DNA of 64,000 bases from Halorubrum amylolyticum (GTDB taxonomy: Archaea > Halobacteriota > Halobacteria > Halobacteriales > Haloferacaceae), in assembly GCF_004114995.1 (NCBI RefSeq), contig NZ_SDJP01000007.1:47304-111303 (forward strand), given 5' to 3'. Position 1 is the first letter of the stretch. Each line of letters begins with the position of its first letter. Below the pieces are notes generated by a model. It was not told the DNA's origin and ran no database searches. It saw only the letters and a list, made by a program, of their open reading frames with translations. The translations under genes and the position numbers were made by a program. Of this stretch, positions 16,878 through 26,949 are shown piece after piece.

Positions 16878-17768
16878 TCACCAGAACTTCAGGTTGTTTT
16901 TGACGGCCTCGCGTTTCAGCTCCTGGATGTGCTCGGTGAGGGGGATGTCCTTCGGGCACACCTCCGTACAGGAGAACTGAGTCTGACACCGCCAGACGCC
17001 GTGTTCCTGTTCGATGATCTCCAGCCGCTGCTGTTTGATCTCCTCGCCCTCGCGCTCGTCCATGGCGAACTGGTACGCCTTGTTGATCGCGGCGGGGCCG
17101 AGGTACTCGTTGTCGCCGGCGGCGATGTTACACGAGGACATACACGCGCTACACCAGATACACCGGGTCGACATCTTGATCTTCTCGCGGTTCTCCCGCG
17201 TCTGGCGCTGCTCCTCTAACTCGCCGTCGGGGTACTCGTTCGTCTGGAAGTACGGTTCGACGGCCTCCATCTGGTCGTAGAAGTGTTCCATGTCGACGAC
17301 GAGGTCCTTCCGGACCTCGGCGTGCGGGAGCGGTTCGACGCGGATCGGCTGTTCGAGGTCGGCGATCTGGGTCTTACACGCAAGCTTCTGGCCCCCGTTG
17401 ACGAACATCGCGTCGGAGCCGCAGACGGCCTGCCGACAGGAGTGGCGGAACGTGAGCGAGGAGTCGTACGTGTCCCGCGAGTACATCAGCGCGTCGAGGA
17501 CGGTCATCCCCTTCGTGAACGGGACGTGGAACGTGTCGAACCGCGGGTCCTGTTTCCCCTCGATCTCCGGGTCGTACCGGAACACCTTCAGCTCGATCGT
17601 CTCCTCGTCTACGGCGGCCTTCTCGGCCTCTTCGGCCTGCCGGCGCGCGCGCTCCTCGGCGGCGCGCCGTCGCTTCTCGTCTCGACGCTCGTCGCCCTTC
17701 GAGGCGGCGTCCGCCTCGGCGTCGGTGTCGCTCGATTCCTCGGTCTGTGTCGGTGTCTGCGTACTCAT
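16878..17768 (-). CDS. sdhB: Succinate dehydrogenase iron-sulfur subunit
   Basis: A 296-aa subunit that carries electrons from FAD to quinone. The plant-type [2Fe-2S] site includes SCRQAVCGSDA and KLACKTQ. The second domain has CIWCSACMSSC and CQTQFSCTEVCPKDI, giving the ligands for [4Fe-4S] and [3Fe-4S] clusters. The N-terminus has an extra 50-residue highly charged stretch (RRDEKRRRAAEERARRQAEE) likely to form a helix, absent from bacterial SdhB. It starts 3 bp after sdhD ends. Confidence 0.96.
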   Translation of the reverse strand: MSTQTPTQTEESSDTDAEADAASKGDERRDEKRRRAAEERARRQAEEAEKAAVDEETIELKVFRYDPEIEGKQDPRFDTFHVPFTKGMTVLDALMYSRDTYDSSLTFRHSCRQAVCGSDAMFVNGGQKLACKTQIADLEQPIRVEPLPHAEVRKDLVVDMEHFYDQMEAVEPYFQTNEYPDGELEEQRQTRENREKIKMSTRCIWCSACMSSCNIAAGDNEYLGPAAINKAYQFAMDEREGEEIKQQRLEIIEQEHGVWRCQTQFSCTEVCPKDIPLTEHIQELKREAVKNNLKFW

Positions 17769-17771
17769 AGT

Positions 17772-18146
17772 TCAGAGCAGTGGGAAGCCGCCCGCCCACG
17801 CGTTCGCCGTCCGAATCCCCTGGAACAGCAGCACGACGCTCGCGGCCACGAGCGTCCACTTGACGACCGTGCGTTTGGTGCCGGTCAGCCCCTGATTGAT
17901 AAGGGCGTTGTACACGCCGTTGACCCCGTGGAACGTCGCGGTCACGAGGAACAGCACCATCAGCGAGTAGTAGCTCAGCTGCTCCATCCGCGCCGAGCTC
18001 GCCGCGAGCGAGACCTCGTCGGCGTGGTGGACGAAGTGGAGCAGGAAGAAGTGGAACGCCAGCACGACCAGCAGGAACGCCGCCGTGACGCGCTGAAGCA
18101 GCCACATCCGACCGCCGGAGTTGAACGAGGAGTAGCGCTCGGCCAT
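17772..18146 (-). CDS. sdhD: Succinate dehydrogenase membrane anchor subunit
   Basis: A 124-aa hydrophobic protein with three predicted transmembrane helices. LLQRVTAAFLLVVLAFHFFLLHFVHHADEV contains conserved histidines that can ligate haem b. The third helix is near VVLLFQGIRTANAWAGG. It anchors SdhAB to the membrane and helps form the quinone site. It begins 1 bp after sdhC, so the genes are coupled. Confidence 0.9.
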   Translation of the reverse strand: MAERYSSFNSGGRMWLLQRVTAAFLLVVLAFHFFLLHFVHHADEVSLAASSARMEQLSYYSLMVLFLVTATFHGVNGVYNALINQGLTGTKRTVVKWTLVAASVVLLFQGIRTANAWAGGFPLL

Positions 18147-18147
18147 C

Positions 18148-18576
18148 TCAGAACGCCCCCGCGATGAAGGTCGGAACGGACGCGACGGTGATCGCTCCGG
18201 TCAAGATCAGCGACGCGTAGAAGCTCTTGTCCTGTGCTTCCAGCCCGACGCCGAGGTCGACGAGGAGGAGCCGGGTGCCGTTGAGCATGTGGAAGACGGC
18301 GACCGCGAGCAGGCCGACTTCCAGGATGCGCACTAAAAGCAGCCCTTCGAGGCTGACGATCGTCGCCGTGAACACGTCCGTCTCCGACCCCTGGAACATC
18401 ATCGTCGCGCCGTCGGCTGCCGGGATCGCGGTACTCAACACGGCGATGTGGGTGAACAGGTAGCCGATGAGCACCCACCCCGTGAACTTATGGAAGATCC
18501 AAGCCCACATCCCCGCCTCGAACTCCCGCCACCGGCTGAAGTCCTCGATGAGGCCTCGATTGTACGACTGACTCAT
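18148..18576 (-). CDS. sdhC: Succinate dehydrogenase cytochrome b subunit
   Basis: A 142-aa protein with three transmembrane helices. The first helix region, [21 protein letters not shown], holds the conserved His and Ser/Thr residues of the cytochrome b subunit; the [15 protein letters not shown] segment is the family signature with the second haem-associated His. First gene of sdhCDBA. An ACTATACG box at 18602-18609 (minus strand), about 28 nt before the ATG, marks a leaderless operon promoter. Confidence 0.93.
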   Translation of the reverse strand: MSQSYNRGLIEDFSRWREFEAGMWAWIFHKFTGWVLIGYLFTHIAVLSTAIPAADGATMMFQGSETDVFTATIVSLEGLLLVRILEVGLLAVAVFHMLNGTRLLLVDLGVGLEAQDKSFYASLILTGAITVASVPTFIAGAF

Positions 18577-18927
18577 ACCTAACGGTTCCGAACCGGGGTC
18601 GTATAGTAGTTACTAACGTGGCGGAGTCTTCGGGGACTCGCTCCCCGGAGCCGCCGCCGACGTGTTTGGATTGTGTCGTCTGTTCCGCGCCCCTCGCGAT
18701 CGTGGTCGATCCGGGGGCGCACGAGCGGTCGATGAGACGTACTTCGAGGGGCAGACGTACTCCGAGGACGAAAGACGTACTCCGAGGACGCGTGCCCCGG
18801 GATGCGTGCCTCGAGGAGAATCGACTCCCGATCGCGGGCTCCGTTCGTGACGCCGCTTGTGAGACCCGTTCGCACTCCCGCACCGCTCGCGGAAGCCTTT
18901 TATGCGGTCACCCCTATTATGGACGCA
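18577..18927. promoter_or_regulatory. Divergent sdhC / cspA intergenic region
   Basis: 351 bp with no convincing gene. The sdh promoter lies at the left end (about 18602-18609, minus strand) and the cspA promoter at the right, where TTTTAT at 18898-18903 is about 26 nt before ATG 18928. Between them is a short imperfect direct repeat of AGACGTACTCCGAGGACG at 18735-18790 (three copies, 18-20 bp spacing). No clear regulator-binding palindrome is visible. Confidence 0.5.
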
Positions 18928-19155
<228 letters not shown>

Positions 19156-19169
19156 CGTTGGGGGTTCGG

Positions 19170-19532
<363 letters not shown>

Positions 19533-19938
19533 CTTCTCGTTCTATTACGGCCTTCGCTGGCGGATTGAAGACTGGCACAAAGTGCTCAAGAGCGGCTGTG
19601 AAATCGAAGAACGGCAGTTGCAATCTTGGGAGCGGATGGAGATCCTGCTGAGTGTGTATTCAGTGATTGCGTGGAAAGTTTTGGAGCTACGAGAGCTTGC
19701 TCGTGGTGACAGCTCAATATCCCCGGAAACCCTGTTGAGTGAGGCAGAGCGCACACTTCTGGAAACGGAATTTCCAGAATTGAGTGGTCAAGATGGGAAA
19801 GGATACGCAGTAAGCGTGGCTAAGCTCGGCGGTTATCTTGATCGTGGTTCAGATCCACCACCAGGGTGGGAAACGATGTGGAAAGGACTCCAGAAGCTAC
19901 GCATGTGGGCTGAAGGATACGAACTCGGTGCTGAATGA
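19533..19938 (+). pseudogene. IS4/Tn5-like transposase C-terminal fragment
   Basis: About 134 residues read from a breakpoint with no start codon: [20 protein letters not shown] and EIEERQLQSWERMEILLSVY match the catalytic Glu helix (YREK-like region) of IS4-family DDE transposases. The downstream GWETMWKGLQKLRMWAEGYEL resembles the Tn5 dimerisation end. The first two catalytic Asp residues are lost. Base composition is clearly more AT-rich than the flanks. The reading frame is intact to its stop, so decay may be recent. Confidence 0.82.
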
Positions 19939-19960
19939 GCGCTCACGCGACTCATTCAGC
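19930..19960. terminator. Perfect 10-bp hairpin at the IS4 transposase stop codon
   Basis: GCTGAATGAG at 19930-19939 and CTCATTCAGC at 19951-19960 form a perfect stem with an 11-nt loop, overlapping the TGA stop. It could end transposase transcription or be an internal element feature. The 200 bp after it (19961-20160) are AT-rich element debris without a supported gene. Confidence 0.5.
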
Positions 19961-20197
19961 GGAACCCATGGGAATCACCACTTCTCTCGAATTCCTCAAG
20001 CGGCTTCGTCGAGATCTCTCTGATCTTGGGTAGATATTGACGGAGATCTGACCAATTCATTCTTCTCTCACCTCTCCACATTGAATTTACGCTCTGATAG
20101 TGAGTTATGGGTAAGAGACAGGTCTTCAGGCGCAGGTATTCTCCTTGATTCTCTATAAACATGGAGACCGGTCGACCCAGTCCCCTTCCTCGTCACC

Positions 20198-20455
20198 GTG
20201 GAGCTCGCGTTCATGCTCGCGTTCTCCCTCGGGCCGATATACGGGCTCGCGTACGGACTCTCGCTGCGGCCGGCGCTGGCGTTGTCCGGGGCGGCGTTCG
20301 CCGGCGCAACAGGGGTCGCCTGCTGCCAGTTAATCCGGGACGCGCCCGCGCTCGACGCTGGCCCCCTCCCGCCGGGTCCGCGCGTCGAGCGACTGTTCTA
20401 CGGGGCGCTCGGGTTGGGCGTCGTGCTGGTCGCGCTCACGCTCCCGCTGCTTTGA
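20198..20455 (+). CDS. Hypothetical membrane protein, possibly 5'-truncated
   Basis: An 85-aa protein from a GTG start with two to three hydrophobic segments (VELAFMLAFSLGPIYGLAYG, LALSGAAFAGATGVACC, and a C-terminal LGVVLVALTLPLL). The frame stays open upstream to 20159 and reads plausible residues (RPVDPVPFLVT) right up to the junction with element-derived AT-rich DNA near 20160. The original N-terminus may therefore have been cut off by the insertion. Function unknown. Confidence 0.5.
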   Translation: MELAFMLAFSLGPIYGLAYGLSLRPALALSGAAFAGATGVACCQLIRDAPALDAGPLPPGPRVERLFYGALGLGVVLVALTLPLL

Positions 20456-20616
20456 CCCGGCGTCGTCCCTCGTCGGCACACCGTCTTCGCGACAATGCGT
20501 CACAATCGCACATTAGCGGGGCCGACGCGAAGCGCGCCGGCGGTCCCGGATGCGCCTGCTGACCGCGGACGATCGGTGAATCGGGTGCGCGGGTGACGCG
20601 CGCTTGGCGAGCGGCG

Positions 20617-21885
20617 TCAGGGCTCGCGAAGCGCGACCACCTTGCCCTGTTCGGTCGGGAACTGGTGGTCGATCGCCGGCTCGTCGGCGCGGAACGCCTC
20701 CCACTCCGCGTCGGTGACGAGCGCGTCGTCGAGCCGGTCGACGAGCGAAGATTCGTCGATCCCCGTGCCGATGACGACGAACTCGGTCCGGCGGTCGCCG
20801 TGCTCGTCGTCCCACTCCAAGTCGGGGCGGTTCGAGCGCAGCATGTCGCGCTCGACCGACGGGAGGCTCGCGATCCACGGCCCGAGCGCCTCGGCGCGGA
20901 CCGACAGCCCGGCCTGTCCGACCTGCTGGCGCTGGTCGGTGCCGGCGACCCACAGCGTCCCCTTCGAGCGGACCACGTCGTCCGGGAGGTCACGGAGGAG
21001 CGCGGCGAGCCGCTCCGAGTGGAAGGGTCGGCGGCGGCGGTAGGTGAAGGAGGTGACGCCGTACACCTCGTCGGGATGGCGGTGAGCGTGCTCGCCACCG
21101 TCGTCGTGCTCGCCACCGTCGCCTGAACCGTCTTCGGCCAGCGCCCGCTTCCAGCCCGGCAGGTCTCCGACCTCGCGCTCGTCGAACAGGCCGACGCCGA
21201 GGATACGGTCCGGGTCGACGGCGGAGAACTCCGTGACGACCGTCTCCGCGTCGGGCTGGAGCGCGCCCACGAGCTCGACCGCCACGTCGATCTCCGCGTC
21301 GGTACAGAGGTCAGCCTTGTTGCACACCACGAGGTTCGACACCTCGATCTGTTCGACGAGGAGGTCCGAGAGGGGGCGGTCGCCGTCGGTATCCTCGCCG
21401 GTCGTCCCGCCACCGGTCGCCCCGTCCGCCTCCGGGTCGACGCGCCGATCCGGGGTTCCCTCGCCCGCGAAGTCGTCGAGGAACTGCCGCGTGTCGATCA
21501 CGGTCACCAGCGCGTCAACCCGGTACCGGGCCGCCGCGCGCGACTCGGTCGTGAACAGCCGCGCGACCGGCGCGGGCTCCGAGATCCCCGAGGACTCGAC
21601 GACCAGGGCGTCGAAGGAGCGCTCCTTCGCGAGCCGCACCACGGCGCTTTCCAGGTCGTCCTGCAGCTCACAGCAGATGCAGCCGTTCGACAGCTCCGTG
21701 ACGCCCTCGACGTCGACCTCGGACTCCTCGGCGATCAGCTCGGCGTCGACGTTCACGTCGCCCATGTCGTTGACGAGCACCGCGATGTCGCGGTCGCCGG
21801 TGTTCCGCAGGAGGTGGTTCAACAGGGTCGTCTTGCCCGCGCCGAGGCTTCCCGAGAGCACGGTCACCGGGGTCCGGTCGTCCAT
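20617..21885 (-). CDS. CobW/COG0523 family GTPase, likely metal chaperone
   Basis: A 422-aa G3E GTPase. Walker [10 protein letters not shown] is at residues 12-20 and the metal-binding GCICCELQ motif (Cys69, Cys71, Cys72) follows. VCNKADL is the guanine-specificity motif, and the CobW C-terminal domain includes [14 protein letters not shown] His/Asp-rich loop [17 protein letters not shown] near residue 257 can bind zinc or a similar metal. An acidic Gly/Asp insert lies near 145-160. Which enzyme it supplies cannot be told from its neighbours. Confidence 0.88.
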   Translation of the reverse strand: MDDRTPVTVLSGSLGAGKTTLLNHLLRNTGDRDIAVLVNDMGDVNVDAELIAEESEVDVEGVTELSNGCICCELQDDLESAVVRLAKERSFDALVVESSGISEPAPVARLFTTESRAAARYRVDALVTVIDTRQFLDDFAGEGTPDRRVDPEADGATGGGTTGEDTDGDRPLSDLLVEQIEVSNLVVCNKADLCTDAEIDVAVELVGALQPDAETVVTEFSAVDPDRILGVGLFDEREVGDLPGWKRALAEDGSGDGGEHDDGGEHAHRHPDEVYGVTSFTYRRRRPFHSERLAALLRDLPDDVVRSKGTLWVAGTDQRQQVGQAGLSVRAEALGPWIASLPSVERDMLRSNRPDLEWDDEHGDRRTEFVVIGTGIDESSLVDRLDDALVTDAEWEAFRADEPAIDHQFPTEQGKVVALREP

Positions 21886-22004
21886 GGGATCAGTCGGGCG
21901 GCGGCTCCCTTCAACTCGGCGGCGGCGCGTTCCCCGAGACGGCGAACACCGTCCGCCCGTCGGAAGCCGATACGTTGATACGTCGCGCCCGCGGACCGCG
22001 CACC

Positions 22005-22211
22005 ATGTTCCAGTACGTGTCCGCAGTGGGGATCGTCGCGACGGTCATGACACTGCTCATGGTCGTCGTGATGCTGTATCTCGTCTGGGGCGCGCTCGGC
22101 AACAGCGTCCATTCCCCGAGTCCCGACGACGGCGATCAGCCGGAACTCGACGAGGGCGACGACGCAGACGAGACGCAGGGCGAACTCGCCGCCGACGGCA
22201 GCTCCGCCTGA
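22005..22211 (+). CDS. Small membrane protein with acidic tail
   Basis: A 68-aa protein with one hydrophobic helix at about residues 5-28 ([20 protein letters not shown]) and a C-terminal tail rich in Asp and Glu. The start at ATG 22005 is favoured since the longer frame adds only an arginine-rich segment. It is divergent from the CobW gene. Function unknown. Confidence 0.6.
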   Translation: MFQYVSAVGIVATVMTLLMVVVMLYLVWGALGNSVHSPSPDDGDQPELDEGDDADETQGELAADGSSA

Positions 22212-22298
22212 TCGGCTCGACGGCTGGCAGGGGCGGGGCAGGCGCGACGCCCCGCGGCCCGCGACAGCTTTTACCGCGCCCGCGTGTCACGGTGGATC

Positions 22299-22595
22299 AT
22301 GACAGTCGCCGACCGGATCGCCGCCTTTCGGGCCGCCCTCGAAGAGTGGGTCCGCGGGCTGTACCACGGGATGATCACCCATCCGGCCTACGAGAAGATC
22401 GAGAAGGAAGCGGAGGACACGGAAGACGAGTTCATGCTCGCGTGTTTCCCCGACGCGTTCGGGATTCCCTCGCCGGTTTCGTACTACACCGCGGAGCTGC
22501 TCCCCTACCTCGAAGACGAGTTCGAGGCGTGGGAGCGGCGGCTATGGGATCGTGAGACCCTGATAGAGCGGAAGGGACAGCAGTACCACTTCTGA
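22299..22595 (+). CDS. Conserved hypothetical protein upstream of ArsA/Get3 homologue
   Basis: A 98-aa mostly helical acidic protein (DRIAAFRAALEEWVRGLYHG at the start, YTAELLPYLEDEFEAWERRL near the end). No domain is recognised. Its TGA shares one base with the ATG of the ArsA-family gene, so they are translationally coupled and probably work together. A CTTTTACC box at 22268-22275 supports ATG 22299 as the start of a leaderless or near-leaderless mRNA. Confidence 0.7.
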   Translation: MTVADRIAAFRAALEEWVRGLYHGMITHPAYEKIEKEAEDTEDEFMLACFPDAFGIPSPVSYYTAELLPYLEDEFEAWERRLWDRETLIERKGQQYHF

Positions 22596-23614
22596 TGGAG
22601 CGGTTCGTCTTCTTCGGCGGGAAAGGCGGGGTCGGCAAGACCACCGTCTCCTGCGCGTACGCGTCCCGCTGCGCGAACGACGGCGTGCGGACGCTGGTCG
22701 TCTCGACGGACCCCGCCCACTCGGTGTCGGACGTGTTCGACCAGCGGTTCGGCGACGACCCCGCCCCGGTCGACGGGATCGCGGGGCTCGACGCGATGGA
22801 GATCGATCCCGAAGACGAGATGCAGCGGCACCTCGGCGAGATCCGCGAGTCGCTCTCCGAGCAGGTGTCGGCGGCGATGGTCTCGGAGATCAACCGCCAG
22901 CTGGAGCTGTCCCACGGGACGCCCGGCGCGTACGAGGCCGCGCTGTTCGACGCGTTCGTGAGCGTGATGCGCGAGGAGGGAGAGTCGTACGACCGCATCG
23001 TCTTCGACACCGCGCCGACCGGGTCGACGCTCCGACTCTTAGGGCTCCCCGAGTTCCTCGGCGACTGGATCGATCGGCTGCTGTACAAGCGCAAGCAGTC
23101 GATCGACCTGTTCGAGAAGGCCGCGATCGGCGACATGGAGCCGCGGCGCCTGATGGACGGCGACCCCGTCCTGGAACGCCTCCAGCGGCGCAAGGAGTTC
23201 TTCGAGTTCGCCGGCGAGACCATGCGGAACGAGGCCGCCTTCTTCCTCGTGTTGAATCCTGACCAGCTCTCGATCAACGAGACGGAGCGGGCGATCGAGG
23301 GGTTCAGCGAGCGCGACCTGCGCGTCCGCGGGCTCGTCGCGAACAAGCTCACCCCGGAGCCCGACGACGACGAAGAGGGGCGGGGAGCACGCTACCTCCG
23401 CGAAAAGGTCGCGACCGAACGCGAGCGGCTCGATCAGGTCCGAGAGACGTTCGATCCGCCGCTGGTCGCCGAGATCGAGTCCCGGACCACGGAGGTCCGC
23501 GGCGACGTCCTCGCGGAGGTCGCGGAACGCCTCGATATCGAGGCGGCCGGCGACGAGCCCGGCGGAAACGGCGACCACGTCGACGACGGCGGCCCAGTGC
23601 GCGCCGACCGGTGA
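22595..23614 (+). CDS. ArsA/Get3-family ATPase
   Basis: A 339-aa deviant-Walker ATPase. P-loop GGKGGVGKTT is at residues 8-17, VVSTDPAHSVSDVFD is switch-like motif A', and FDTAPTGSTLRLL is the ArsA/Get3 signature. There is a single ATPase half, unlike duplicated bacterial ArsA, so it should work as a homodimer like Get3. The Get3 CxxC zinc motif is not visible. A tail-anchored-protein or chaperone-type role is inference; no ars genes are nearby. Confidence 0.85.
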   Translation: MERFVFFGGKGGVGKTTVSCAYASRCANDGVRTLVVSTDPAHSVSDVFDQRFGDDPAPVDGIAGLDAMEIDPEDEMQRHLGEIRESLSEQVSAAMVSEINRQLELSHGTPGAYEAALFDAFVSVMREEGESYDRIVFDTAPTGSTLRLLGLPEFLGDWIDRLLYKRKQSIDLFEKAAIGDMEPRRLMDGDPVLERLQRRKEFFEFAGETMRNEAAFFLVLNPDQLSINETERAIEGFSERDLRVRGLVANKLTPEPDDDEEGRGARYLREKVATERERLDQVRETFDPPLVAEIESRTTEVRGDVLAEVAERLDIEAAGDEPGGNGDHVDDGGPVRADR

Positions 23615-23665
23615 GATTGCCCGCGCCGACCGGTGAGACTGCCCGCGCCGACCGGTGAGACCGCG
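23600..23665. repeat. Three 22-bp tandem repeats across the ArsA stop codon
   Basis: CGCGCCGACCGGTGAGATTGCC-type units at 23600, 23622 and 23644. The first unit contains the ArsA-family stop codon (TGA 23612-23614). The remaining 195 bp to cstA hold TATA-like boxes but no gene. Confidence 0.8.
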
Positions 23666-23859
23666 ACCGCGTGCGGGCCGCGACCGCGCGCGATAACGCC
23701 CGAGCGCTGCCGCGGTGTATTTTACCGTCTGGTGGGGGGAATAAACCGCTATCGGGCGGGCGTAATCACGCACCTGCGGGGAGACGCTCCCCGTATGTCA
23801 CTATTGAAGATAATACTTAAGTAGCATATCGTGAATCGATACCACGAGGCTGGGAACCT

Positions 23860-25716
23860 ATGACAAACGTAATCTGGATCGTCGTTGCCGTGCTCGGCAC
23901 GTTCACCGTGGGGTATATGGGGTACTCGCGGTACCTCTCGCAGTTCGTCGAACTCGACGACGAGCGGGAAACGCCGGCGCACAAGTACGAGGACGGACAG
24001 GAGTACGTACCGTCGAAGAAACCGGTACTACTGGGGCATCACTTCTCGAGCATCGCGGGCGGCGCGCCGATCGTCGGCCCGATCACCGCGGGAGCCATCT
24101 GGGGCTGGGTCCCGGCGCTTCTGTGGGTCGCCATCGGGAACCCCCTGATGGGCGCGGTCCACGACTTCATCTCGCTGTCGAGTTCGATCCGACACGAGGG
24201 TCGGTCGATCGGGTACATCGTGGGGCAGTACGTCGGCGAACGTGGCAAGAACCTGCTGCTGTGGTTCGCGTTCCTCACGATCATCCTCGTCGTCGCCGTG
24301 TTCGCACTGGTCGTCGGGATCGTGTTGAACGCGTTCCCGTCGGCGGCGACCGCGAGCTTCGTGTACATCGCGCTCGCGGTCATGTTCGGCGTCTACCTCT
24401 ACCAGCTCGACGGCCCGTTCATCCCCGGGACAGTCCTGTTCGTCGCCGGCGTGTTCGCGGGCGTCTGGGTCGGCATCCAGTACCCGTTCGCGTTCTTCGA
24501 GCTGGCGGGCGAGGCCTCCCACACCGCGGGCACGTTCGTTCTCTTCGAGGGGAGCACGGGCTCGTGGGTGCCGGGCGCGGGCGCGCTCGGCGGGAACACG
24601 GCCGCCTGGGTGCCCGTCATCCTGATATACGCGATCATCGCCAGCGCGCTCCCGGTGTGGACGCTGCTACAGCCGCGCGACTACCTCTCGTCGTTCCTGC
24701 TGTACGCGGGCGTCGGCGGGGCGCTGCTGGCGATCATCGTCGGCACGATCCTCGGCAGCGCCTCGCAGCCGCTCGTGATCGACAGCAGCATCCAACCGTT
24801 CCAGGGGTTCATGGGGGTCGACAGCCGGGCGCCGTACCCGCTTTTCCCCATGCTGTTCGTCACCATCGCCTGCGGGACGATCAGCGGGTTCCACTCGCTG
24901 GTCTCCTCGGGGACGACGGCCAAACAGCTGAACAAGGAGAGCGACGCGCGCCTCATCGGCTACGGCGGCATGCTCGGTGAGGGGCTGCTCGCCGCGACGG
25001 CGCTGTCCGCGCTCGCCATCGCCGGGTTCGCGTCCGACGCCGCGGCCGGCGGCATCGGCGGCGCGCTGCCGAACTTCGCGACCGGCGGCGGGATCATCCT
25101 CACGAGCCTCAACATTCCCGCCGAGTACGGCGCCCCGTTCATGGCGCTGGTGCTCGTGAGCTTCCTGCTCACCTCCACGGACACGGCCGCGCGGCTCGGC
25201 CGATACATGATGGAGGAGATCGTCGGCACCAACGGGGCCGTAAGCGAGACCGGCTTCGGCGGCGGCGTCGGCTCGTTCGCCCGCGGTCGGTACACGAATC
25301 CGGTTATCCAGGGGCTGATCGCGTACGCGCTGGTCATCTCCGGCGAGTGGGCGACCCTGTGGGCGCTGTTCGGGAGCGCGAACCAGCTGCTCGCCGCGCT
25401 CGCGCTGCTCACCGGAACCGTCTGGCTCGCCAACTGGGACGAGACGAAACAGCTCGTCAGCACGGGCGTGCCGATGGCCATCATGGTCGCCATCACCGTG
25501 ATCGCCTTAGCGTTCCTGGCGGGGTATCAGTGGTTCTTCGTCAACCTCGTCCAGGGCGGCGTCACCGGTATCGGCGGCCAGATCTCGATGGTCGTCCGCA
25601 TCGTGCTCGCGGCCGTGCTCGTCTACCTCGCGCTGTCGCTCGTGCGCATCGGCTACGGCAACATCACGAGCGTTCGCGGCGGCGACCGCTCGGCCGTGGA
25701 ACCGAGCGACGATTGA
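23860..25716 (+). CDS. cstA: Carbon starvation protein CstA-type transporter
   Basis: A 618-aa polytopic membrane protein with roughly 16 hydrophobic helices. The CstA family marks are the N-terminal ...HKYEDGQEYVPSKKPVLLGH, FSSIAGGAPIVGPI and SGFHSLVSSGTTAKQL. CstA proteins are thought to import peptides or pyruvate under carbon limitation. The ATG follows an AT-rich leader with AATACTTAAG near 23812-23821 as promoter candidate. It is slightly shorter than E. coli CstA at the C-terminus. Monocistronic. Confidence 0.93.
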   Translation: MTNVIWIVVAVLGTFTVGYMGYSRYLSQFVELDDERETPAHKYEDGQEYVPSKKPVLLGHHFSSIAGGAPIVGPITAGAIWGWVPALLWVAIGNPLMGAVHDFISLSSSIRHEGRSIGYIVGQYVGERGKNLLLWFAFLTIILVVAVFALVVGIVLNAFPSAATASFVYIALAVMFGVYLYQLDGPFIPGTVLFVAGVFAGVWVGIQYPFAFFELAGEASHTAGTFVLFEGSTGSWVPGAGALGGNTAAWVPVILIYAIIASALPVWTLLQPRDYLSSFLLYAGVGGALLAIIVGTILGSASQPLVIDSSIQPFQGFMGVDSRAPYPLFPMLFVTIACGTISGFHSLVSSGTTAKQLNKESDARLIGYGGMLGEGLLAATALSALAIAGFASDAAAGGIGGALPNFATGGGIILTSLNIPAEYGAPFMALVLVSFLLTSTDTAARLGRYMMEEIVGTNGAVSETGFGGGVGSFARGRYTNPVIQGLIAYALVISGEWATLWALFGSANQLLAALALLTGTVWLANWDETKQLVSTGVPMAIMVAITVIALAFLAGYQWFFVNLVQGGVTGIGGQISMVVRIVLAAVLVYLALSLVRIGYGNITSVRGGDRSAVEPSDD

Positions 25717-25774
25717 CGCGGGCGACCCGCCCCGCCGCCGCGCCCTCCGCGGTCATTTCTTCGGTGCCGAACCC

Positions 25775-26446
25775 TCACCGCCAGAACCGCTTCGCGAGCC
25801 GCGAGAAGAACCCCTCGTCCGGCGGGTCGACCCGTTCCCACAGACGGAACGCGCCGGCGACGCCCGCTGCCTCGCTCGCGACCAGCTCCTCGTCGTCGGG
25901 CGCGACCACGATCAGGTTCACCTCGTAGTGGCCGTAGTAGCCGAACTTCAGGAGGGTGCGGTCGCGGAACCCGTCGACGAAGTCGGCGACCGACTCCGGG
26001 ATCCGGTCGGCGACGAGCACGACGGTGACGTCGGTGCCGTAGTGCTGTTCGTGGCCCTCGACGCGGTCGTCGGCGACGCCGTGGGCGAACGCCACGAGCC
26101 GCTCCAGCTCGCCCACGCTCGGCGTCGAGACGCGCCGGGCGAACAGGAACTCCATCATGTCGTGGTCCGCGTAGCTCAGGGCGGGGTGGAGGAACTGCTT
26201 CTGGTTGCGCACCCGCATCTCGGCGGTCATCTCGAAGCGCTCGCCGTCGACGGCGACGTCGCGGTCGAGGTCGTAGCTGTACATCAGCCGGTCGGAGACG
26301 CGATCGAGGTACTCGTCGTCGTAGTCGGGGACCGCCTCGCGGATCTCCGGCGGCAGCTCCTCGGGGACGCGACGGTCGTCGCCCTCCGTCGGAGTCGCCG
26401 CGTCGGCATACTCGCCGTCGCCCTCCGGCTCGGCGCGCTCACTCAT
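25775..26446 (-). CDS. Conserved haloarchaeal protein of unknown function
   Basis: A 223-aa acidic soluble protein. The N-terminal 35 residues are low-complexity. A folded part follows with YDDEYLDRVSDRLMYSYDLDRD and a region containing VTVVLVADRIPESVADFVDGFRDR and VNLIVVAPDDEEL, suggestive of an alpha/beta domain. Its start overlaps the end of the cupin gene by eight bases, so both are co-transcribed. No function can be assigned. Confidence 0.7.
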   Translation of the reverse strand: MSERAEPEGDGEYADAATPTEGDDRRVPEELPPEIREAVPDYDDEYLDRVSDRLMYSYDLDRDVAVDGERFEMTAEMRVRNQKQFLHPALSYADHDMMEFLFARRVSTPSVGELERLVAFAHGVADDRVEGHEQHYGTDVTVVLVADRIPESVADFVDGFRDRTLLKFGYYGHYEVNLIVVAPDDEELVASEAAGVAGAFRLWERVDPPDEGFFSRLAKRFWR

Positions 26447-26819
26447 CGGCCGGCTCGTACGCGACCGCGTCGTCGTCGGCCGGCGGCGCGCCGATCGCGA
26501 GCACGGTCACGGGGGCGTCGGCGTCCGCGGGGTTGTACGCCCGCTGGGGGCTCTCCGGATCGACGACGAACAGGTCGTCCGCGGACACCTCGTAGGTCTC
26601 GGCCGGCGTCTCGACCGCGAGAGTCCCGTCGACCACGTAGAACGCCTCCTGTTGGGTCTCGTGGTAGTGGTACGCCAGCGGGAGCTGCTCGCCCGGCTCC
26701 GCGCGGAAGCGGTTGATCGCCGCCGCTTCGAGCCCGCCGGGGCCGGCGAGCTTCCGGCACTCGCAGGGGCGGTCGGGCTCCGGCTCGACCGACTCCGTGT
26801 CGACGACGCGATATCCCAT
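26439..26819 (-). CDS. Cupin-domain protein
   Basis: A 126-aa single cupin. The metal-binding motif 1 appears as YHYHETQQEAFYVVDGTL, with two His and a Glu, and motif 2 as PESPQRAYNPADADAPV without a final His. CECRKL near the start is an odd cysteine pair. The start at 26819 is set by MGYRVVD; the frame upstream reads through an intergenic region. Substrate unknown. Confidence 0.82.
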   Translation of the reverse strand: MGYRVVDTESVEPEPDRPCECRKLAGPGGLEAAAINRFRAEPGEQLPLAYHYHETQQEAFYVVDGTLAVETPAETYEVSADDLFVVDPESPQRAYNPADADAPVTVLAIGAPPADDDAVAYEPADE

Positions 26820-26949
26820 GTGAACACGTTCCACGGAACGAGTGAAAAGGCCGTCGGGGTCCGCTCGGAGGAGAAATCCGGTCGCGGCGGAGTCGGGAGT
26901 GAGAGGCGGTTTTAACACTGTGGAACGCCTACGCACGACAAGAACACGC

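Noticed and set aside
19956..20162. 68-codon minus-strand ORF in the transposon patch
   Set aside because: No recognisable motif, AT-rich debris, and no promoter or conserved neighbour.
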